Source of the DNA: Aequorivita antarctica
GTDB taxonomy: Bacteria; Bacteroidota; Bacteroidia; Flavobacteriales; Flavobacteriaceae
Assembly: GCF_007997155.1 (NCBI RefSeq)
Contig: NZ_VORT01000007.1
Span: 124,001 to 188,000, forward strand
Direction: 5' to 3'
DNA: 64,000 nucleotides
The notes beneath the pieces are model-generated. The model did no database searches. It was given only the letters and a program-made list of their open reading frames with translations, and had not been told where the DNA came from. Both the position numbers and the translations under genes were made by a program. Below, one piece after another: positions 62,857 to 64,000 of the stretch (within the stretch, counting starts at the first letter, position 1; each line of letters opens with the position of its first letter).

Positions 62857-63820
62857 TTGCTTTATCCTTGAGTTCCCTTATTGTGGCTGGCAAATCCTTA
62901 TTAACCTCAGGAATAGAAATACTTTTTAACTCATATACATCATCAATTTTTTCAAATGAAAAATTCACTTTGGTACCATCTTCAAGCGATATTTGTTTTT
63001 TTATGCCATTGAATGCATTATCTGTAATTCGTACTCCCTCATCAAACGCTTGCACCGTTAATTTTGCAATGTCCTCCGAAGTTTTTATCCCATTATCCTT
63101 AAATTTATTTCCTCTTGTTAATGATTTAGCCATATTTTCAATCTCTCTCATATTAACTTTGGACAAATCTTTTAAATAAGTTGAACCTTCACCGAGAGCG
63201 AAATTTAATTTACCAAGTGGAATAGTTATTTTTTTAACGAGTTTTGAATCAACTAAGCCTTTAATGATTAATTTACTTCCGCTTGCAACATCATCACCAA
63301 TTGCAGGACCTGGATAGGGCTCATCTAAAAGTAGATTCCAAGTTATAGCAGTAGATTCATTTGCGATTTCTGAAACCGTTACAGGGTTTAACATTGCCCA
63401 AGTAACTATTCTTTTCAGAAAAGGAACAGCCTCACCTCCTGAATATATCGTAGCTAAAGTTCCTAACCCAATTAATGCTCCATAACCCTCCGCATTATTT
63501 TGTTTCATATACTCTTCACGGGAGATTTCGCCTTTTAGAACTACTTTATCCCTGCGAGTTTGCCTTAATTCGAAACTTGTTTCCAAACCTTCAAGTTCGG
63601 GTGCATGAATGGGCATATTAGAACTAAACTGATAAGGAGTTAAATCTGGATATTTCCCATCAAGTGGATCCATAGCAAAAAACCTACCCACCCTAGGATC
63701 ATGCATTCTGTATTTGTAGTTGATAGAATTCCCCTCACCTTTAATCTCATCATCCATCTCTTGGCCCTGGAATCCATAACGATAGTCAGATGTGTTCGCA
63801 TGCCGCCCGGGCTGCAGCAT
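62831..63820 (-). CDS. orphan RHS core tip 3 with unassigned C-terminal toxin
   Basis: 329 aa. The RHS end is at residues 1-75 ([35 protein letters not shown]). The rest has a hydrophobic Gly-rich part (GYGALIGLGTLATIYSGGEA) then a soluble tail with KLNFALGEGSTYLKDLSKVN, TVQAFDEGVRITDNAFNGIK and a C-terminal KVNFSFEKIDDVYEL. I do not recognise the toxin type. A stop (TAA) three codons before HPFG marks the left border, as in the other tips. Confidence 0.75.
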   Translation of the reverse strand: MLQPGRHANTSDYRYGFQGQEMDDEIKGEGNSINYKYRMHDPRVGRFFAMDPLDGKYPDLTPYQFSSNMPIHAPELEGLETSFELRQTRRDKVVLKGEISREEYMKQNNAEGYGALIGLGTLATIYSGGEAVPFLKRIVTWAMLNPVTVSEIANESTAITWNLLLDEPYPGPAIGDDVASGSKLIIKGLVDSKLVKKITIPLGKLNFALGEGSTYLKDLSKVNMREIENMAKSLTRGNKFKDNGIKTSEDIAKLTVQAFDEGVRITDNAFNGIKKQISLEDGTKVNFSFEKIDDVYELKSISIPEVNKDLPATIRELKDKAIESGNKNL

Positions 63821-63838
63821 GCCGAAGGGATGGAAATT
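63665..63838 (-). repeat. rhs tip conserved block, copy 3
   Basis: Third copy of the rhs tip 5' block, with the leader CCATCCCTTCGGCATGCTGC on the minus strand. Copies 1 to 3 are spaced by 1.6-1.7 kb. Confidence 0.7.
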
Positions 63839-64000
63839 TTATGTGAAAGAACGTGGTTTAAATATTGTTATTCTTTTTAACAAAACTACCAAAAGTATCA
63901 GATTTGCATAAATCTCACTATCCCAACAAGAATATAAATCCCTAGTATATATTTCTATAATTCAAACTTTGAGCTAACTTTTCCATAAAAAAATAAACCG

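Overview
The window looks like a mobile, accessory-rich stretch of a Bacteroidota genome, most likely a member of the Flavobacteriaceae. The evidence is low GC content, a Bacteroidetes-type conjugative transfer operon (TraE/F/G/I/J/K/M/N families with DUF4134, DUF4133, DUF4141 and DUF4138-like proteins), MobA/MobB/MobC-type mobilisation genes, a DUF6876-like protein, and orphan RHS tips with the [11 protein letters not shown] signature. No rRNA or tRNA genes and no CRISPR array were seen.

Layout. (1) 1-1585, minus strand: a Pycsar-like defence operon made of a small conserved protein, an LRAT-fold protein, a DUF5706-like transmembrane effector and a class III nucleotide cyclase cut by the window edge. 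Divergent to it (1686-3470) is a three-gene set: a sigma-70-like protein, a small helical protein and an ImmA/IrrE metallopeptidase. A perfect inverted repeat lies between the two operons. (2) 3581-11158: a peptidoglycan amidase and the conjugative type IV secretion operon. (3) 11232-16079, minus: a seven-gene island inserted in the conjugation backbone, with an Xre regulator, an OGG-type DNA glycosylase, a 109-aa protein, a PfkB/nucleoside deoxyribosyltransferase fusion, a QueC-like enzyme, a SagB-like nitroreductase and an Mrr-like nuclease. This looks like an undescribed or little described nucleobase-centred defence system. (4) 16175-20814, minus: coupling protein, relaxase (carrying a -1 frameshift at a T7 run), accessory MobA, a candidate oriT, and small cargo genes including ssb. 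(5) 20859-22740: a decayed gene copy, an attC-like hairpin, and an IS110-family transposase preceded by two tandem RNA-like hairpins with differing stems and a shared core.

(6) 23476-51300: a 28-kb cluster, ten genes on the plus strand and two converging on the minus strand. It encodes a 1180-aa protein, a ComEC-like metallo-beta-lactamase-fold protein, a giant 4231-aa protein with about a dozen LysM-like units, a collagen-like protein built of G-x-x-G-x-T triplets, several glycosyltransferases (some fused) and two GH76-like proteins. The G-x-T-G vocabulary is shared by three of the large proteins, and none of the cluster's proteins has an obvious signal peptide. It is the best candidate for an undescribed glycoprotein system. 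(7) 51856-57365: dispersed 180-235-bp repeats, with copies at 22896, 51856, 52067 and 57153, which bracket both the 28-kb cluster and a defence segment. That segment holds a HEPN-like plus PD-(D/E)XK-like gene pair and an AbiE toxin-antitoxin pair damaged by a frameshift and an in-frame amber codon. (8) 57404-64000, minus: a tyrosine recombinase and three tandem orphan RHS tip/partner cassettes, one with an HEIIH metalloprotease motif.

Overall, a conjugative element and its neighbourhood have accumulated anti-phage modules (Pycsar, the QueC/OGG island, HEPN/nuclease, AbiE), interbacterial toxin tips and a large glycoprotein-like cluster. All functional statements rest on reading motifs and gene order; no database search was run.
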